Shown: positions 62,027 through 64,000 of the stretch, one piece after another | How the letters are laid out: each line of letters begins with the position of its first letter | Position numbering within the stretch: position 1 is the stretch's first letter | Assembly: GCF_003002825.1 (NCBI RefSeq) | Contig: NZ_PVTE01000023.1 | Location: 1 to 64,000 of the forward strand | Direction: 5' to 3' | Origin: Spirosoma oryzae | GTDB lineage: Bacteria; Bacteroidota; Bacteroidia; Cytophagales; Spirosomataceae | Length of the DNA stretch: 64,000 nucleotides | The notes under the pieces: generated by a model | The model's database searches: none | What the model saw: only the letters and a program-made list of their open reading frames with translations | What the model was told of the DNA's origin: nothing | Translations under genes and position numbers: made by a program

Positions 62027-62340
62027 CTAATAGATCAATTGATCTATTTCCGTCTTTAATACGGGCAGATTTTTGATGACTACGCTCCAGACAAGGACAT
62101 CATCAACCGCATCGTATGCGTGGATTACCCGATTACGCAGATCAACAATGCACCGGGCATTGGTAATTGAAACAGTATTATCATTCTTCAAAATTCGGCT
62201 CATGGCCTCTCCAATGATTTCAAGCTCCCGCTCGACAGCCCGCCGGATGGTAATATTCGTCTGATACACCGCAAAGCCACGTCGATGTTGTTAACCGCTT
62301 CGCGTATGTCAACCAGCCATTTGTGCACTTCTTCACTCAT
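62027..62340 (-). pseudogene. hepT: HepT-type HEPN toxin, frameshifted
   Basis: The frame from 62340 reads MSEEVHKWLVDIREAVNNID, a typical HepT start. It then shifts at about 62262-62280 into the frame TNITIRRAVERELEIIGEAM, which runs to 62027. The HEPN RNase motif RNRVIHAY (R-x4-H-x-Y) is intact in the second part, but it is out of frame with the start. About eight residues expected between the halves are missing, so a small deletion is likely. The start overlaps the upstream MntA gene by 8 bp. The toxin is therefore probably inactive. Confidence 0.7.
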
Positions 62341-62641
62341 AAATTGGCGTTTTGGTACGCTCTACTGCAGCAACGAAATGAGGGTTATGCAACGACCGTT
62401 CAGTAACCAAATCGACCGGGCGTTGTAATACTGCTTCCAAAGCATCGGCAATCGCAAAATAATTTTCCCCGTACTGCACCGGGTCCAGCGATTTATCAAA
62501 GGCAATCAATAAATCGACGTCGCTTGCTTCGCTAAAGCGTTCTGTACAAACTGAGCCAAACGCGTATGCTCGCGTCACGCCGTTTTCACGCAGAATTCGG
62601 GTAACCGCAGGTAATCTGTCTGATAAAAATGAGTTGAGCAT
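62333..62641 (-). CDS. mntA: MntA-type minimal nucleotidyltransferase antitoxin
   Basis: A 102-residue MNT-fold protein. The catalytic motif GS-x10-DxD is intact: FGSVCTERFSEASDVDLL. In MntA-HepT systems MntA blocks the HEPN toxin by AMPylating it. It lies directly upstream of the frameshifted hepT and overlaps its start by 8 bp. An intact antitoxin with a broken toxin is the expected stage of decay for such systems. Confidence 0.82.
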   Translation of the reverse strand: MLNSFLSDRLPAVTRILRENGVTRAYAFGSVCTERFSEASDVDLLIAFDKSLDPVQYGENYFAIADALEAVLQRPVDLVTERSLHNPHFVAAVERTKTPIYE

Positions 62642-62743
62642 GCGGCTCGGATTTTCCGTAAGTATATCAAAAGCTAGACAATACCCATACTTTTCGTAGC
62701 GTACCGGCGGCTCTTTTATACCAGTACTGTGGTCTAAACTAAA

Positions 62744-64000
62744 TTATCCCAGCAACGTACGCTGCGCCAGGTATACACCCGCGCCGGCGAGGTAGCCGAG
62801 GAGGGCAAGCCAGCTGATGCGACGCAGGTACCAGCCGAACGTTATGTTTTCCAGGCCCATAACGGCGACACCGGCCGCCGACCCAATAACGAGTAAGCTC
62901 CCGCCCGTACCGGCACAGTACGCCAGAAACGACCAGAGTGGGCTATCAATCGGGTAGGTCGTCAGGTCGTACATGCCCATCGCAGCCGCAACGATCGGTA
63001 CATTGTCGACAATGGCCGAGACAACCCCGATCAGGAGCACGATCAGGTTAGTGTTGCCTATCGCCTGATCCAGTGAACCGGCCAGGCTATGCAGGACACC
63101 CGTCGATTCAAGCGACCCCACGGCCAGCAGGATACCCAGAAAGAACAGGATACTCGGCGAGTCGATCCGGCTAAGGGCATGGGCGGCTGTCAGCGTCCGG
63201 CGCTCGGCTTCGTCTTTATCCTTATGAATCACTTCCGACGCCACCCAGATCGCGCCGAGCACGAGCAACATTCCCATGTATGGCGGCAGGTGGGTAACCG
63301 TCTTGAAAATCGGAACGTACAGCATACCACCCAGGCCGATGGCCAGCATCATACGGCGGTCGCGCCGGGCAATCGGCGTAACGTATGGGCGACTAACCCC
63401 CCGATTTACTCCCGTCCGGACGGATTGTTCACTGGCCTTGTACTGATAGGTCAGTATCGTCAGCGGCACGAGCAGGGTAGCCAGACTGGGTAAAAACAGG
63501 GTTTGGATAACAGACGATGCACTGATCTGCCCGCCAATCCAGAGCATAGTCGTAGTCACATCGCCGATGGGCGACCAGGCCCCGCCGGCATTAGACGCAA
63601 CGATTACCATGCCGGCCATTGTCAGTCGTTGTTCGGGGTTACTGACCAGTTTGCGCAGCACCGATACCATAACGATTGATGTGGTCAGGTTGTCGAGCAG
63701 GGCCGACAGGAAGAATGCCAGCAGGCTGATAATCCAGAGCAGCGTCCGCGTATTCCGGCTGGCAATCCGGTCGGTGATGAGTGCGAAGCCGTCGTGGGCG
63801 TCGATCAGTTCAACGACAGTCATAGCCGCCAGCAGAAAGAACAGAATCTCGGCGATGTCGGACAGGTGATGGCGCAGGTGATCGACGACGGGATCGATCT
63901 GCGGAGCCATCAACGCGTAGATTGTCCAGCAGACGACACCGGTGATAAGTGCGGTAGCCGTCTTGTTCAGGTTGACGGTATGTTCCAGCGCGATCAGTAC
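62744..64000 (-). CDS. nhaD: NhaD-type Na+/H+ antiporter, 5' end beyond window
   Basis: At least 418 residues of a polytopic sodium/proton antiporter. The frame continues past the right edge: reading into the edge gives EHTVNLNKTATALITGV followed by CWTIYALMAPQ, which fits the NhaD family. Conserved membrane blocks include SALLDNLTTSIVMVS, NAGGAWSPIGDVTTTMLWIGG, and SAIVDNVPIVAAAMGMYDL. NhaD exports sodium and lithium at alkaline pH. The true start is outside the window. Confidence 0.9.
   Translation of the reverse strand, partial: VLIALEHTVNLNKTATALITGVVCWTIYALMAPQIDPVVDHLRHHLSDIAEILFFLLAAMTVVELIDAHDGFALITDRIASRNTRTLLWIISLLAFFLSALLDNLTTSIVMVSVLRKLVSNPEQRLTMAGMVIVASNAGGAWSPIGDVTTTMLWIGGQISASSVIQTLFLPSLATLLVPLTILTYQYKASEQSVRTGVNRGVSRPYVTPIARRDRRMMLAIGLGGMLYVPIFKTVTHLPPYMGMLLVLGAIWVASEVIHKDKDEAERRTLTAAHALSRIDSPSILFFLGILLAVGSLESTGVLHSLAGSLDQAIGNTNLIVLLIGVVSAIVDNVPIVAAAMGMYDLTTYPIDSPLWSFLAYCAGTGGSLLVIGSAAGVAVMGLENITFGWYLRRISWLALLGYLAGAGVYLAQRTLLG

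Noticed and set aside
61960-62076. A small plus-strand ORF (38 codons) as an independent gene
   Set aside because: It is better explained as the cut-off start of a HEPN partner of the decayed MNT gene.
1-64000. CRISPR arrays, rRNA, tRNA, transposases
   Set aside because: No regularly spaced repeats, rRNA or complete tRNA sequences, or transposase-like genes were found on either strand.

Overview
The window looks like chromosomal DNA of a Bacteroidota bacterium of the order Cytophagales, most like Spirosoma. This is an inference from gene families and signals, not from a search. It rests on a TonB-dependent receptor with a DUF4249 lipoprotein, several secreted GH43 and M1/S9/M20 enzymes, GxxExxY and DUF2442 proteins, Bacteroidota-type -7 promoter boxes (TAnnTTTG), almost no Shine-Dalgarno sites, and many dispersed palindromic intergenic repeats. 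No rRNA, tRNA, CRISPR array, transposase or prophage module was seen.

Layout. 1-3250: a caspase-like fragment, pgk, an SGNH hydrolase and an esterase. 3262-8097: a CE-clan cysteine-protease-like protein, then a three-gene operon led by a Panacea (SocA-like) antitoxin-type protein, then a DUF2157-type membrane protein. 8179-18125: a FAN1-like VRR-NUC nuclease, small secreted proteins, a DEAD-box helicase, an S9 peptidase, an MFS exporter, an isochorismatase-fold protein and a DUF2442 protein. 18139-23178: a frameshifted lipoprotein, and a TonB receptor divergent from a DUF4249 lipoprotein. 23271-30441: a DUF1624 membrane protein, an HNH endonuclease, a GH43 enzyme, an M20 hydrolase and aspS. 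30592-38887: two large secreted proteins that share a C-terminal module. 38908-52862: housekeeping, secreted and small accessory genes, including a truncated transaldolase, a second GH43, an LRR protein, a PIN-domain pair and a GxxExxY gene bracketed by repeats. 52950-64000: SDR, YdeI/OmdA, a WYL regulator, an island with two paralogous unknown proteins plus a WGR-PARP and a small protein, a GH2 enzyme, an HNH endonuclease, decayed MNT/HEPN loci, and an NhaD-type antiporter running off the right edge.

The most promising unusual system is at 53894-58511. A WYL regulator (operonic with a YdeI/OmdA protein) faces a co-directional set of two related unknown proteins, a complete WGR-PARP ADP-ribosyltransferase with an intact H-Y-E triad, and an 82-residue protein starting 1 bp after the PARP stop. 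No macrodomain or PARG eraser is visible. Secondary accessory signals are the Panacea/two-TM operon, the CE-clan-like protein, the overlapping small-protein/PIN pair, and the MntA-HepT locus whose antitoxin is intact but whose toxin frame is broken.

Intergenic DNA is rich in palindromes of several families. One begins GTAGCC(T/C)(G/A)GAC and occurs at three places. One has an AGACGCAA core at three loci. One is an ACACAGAG-type repeat at three places. Many sit at convergent gene ends and may work as terminators.
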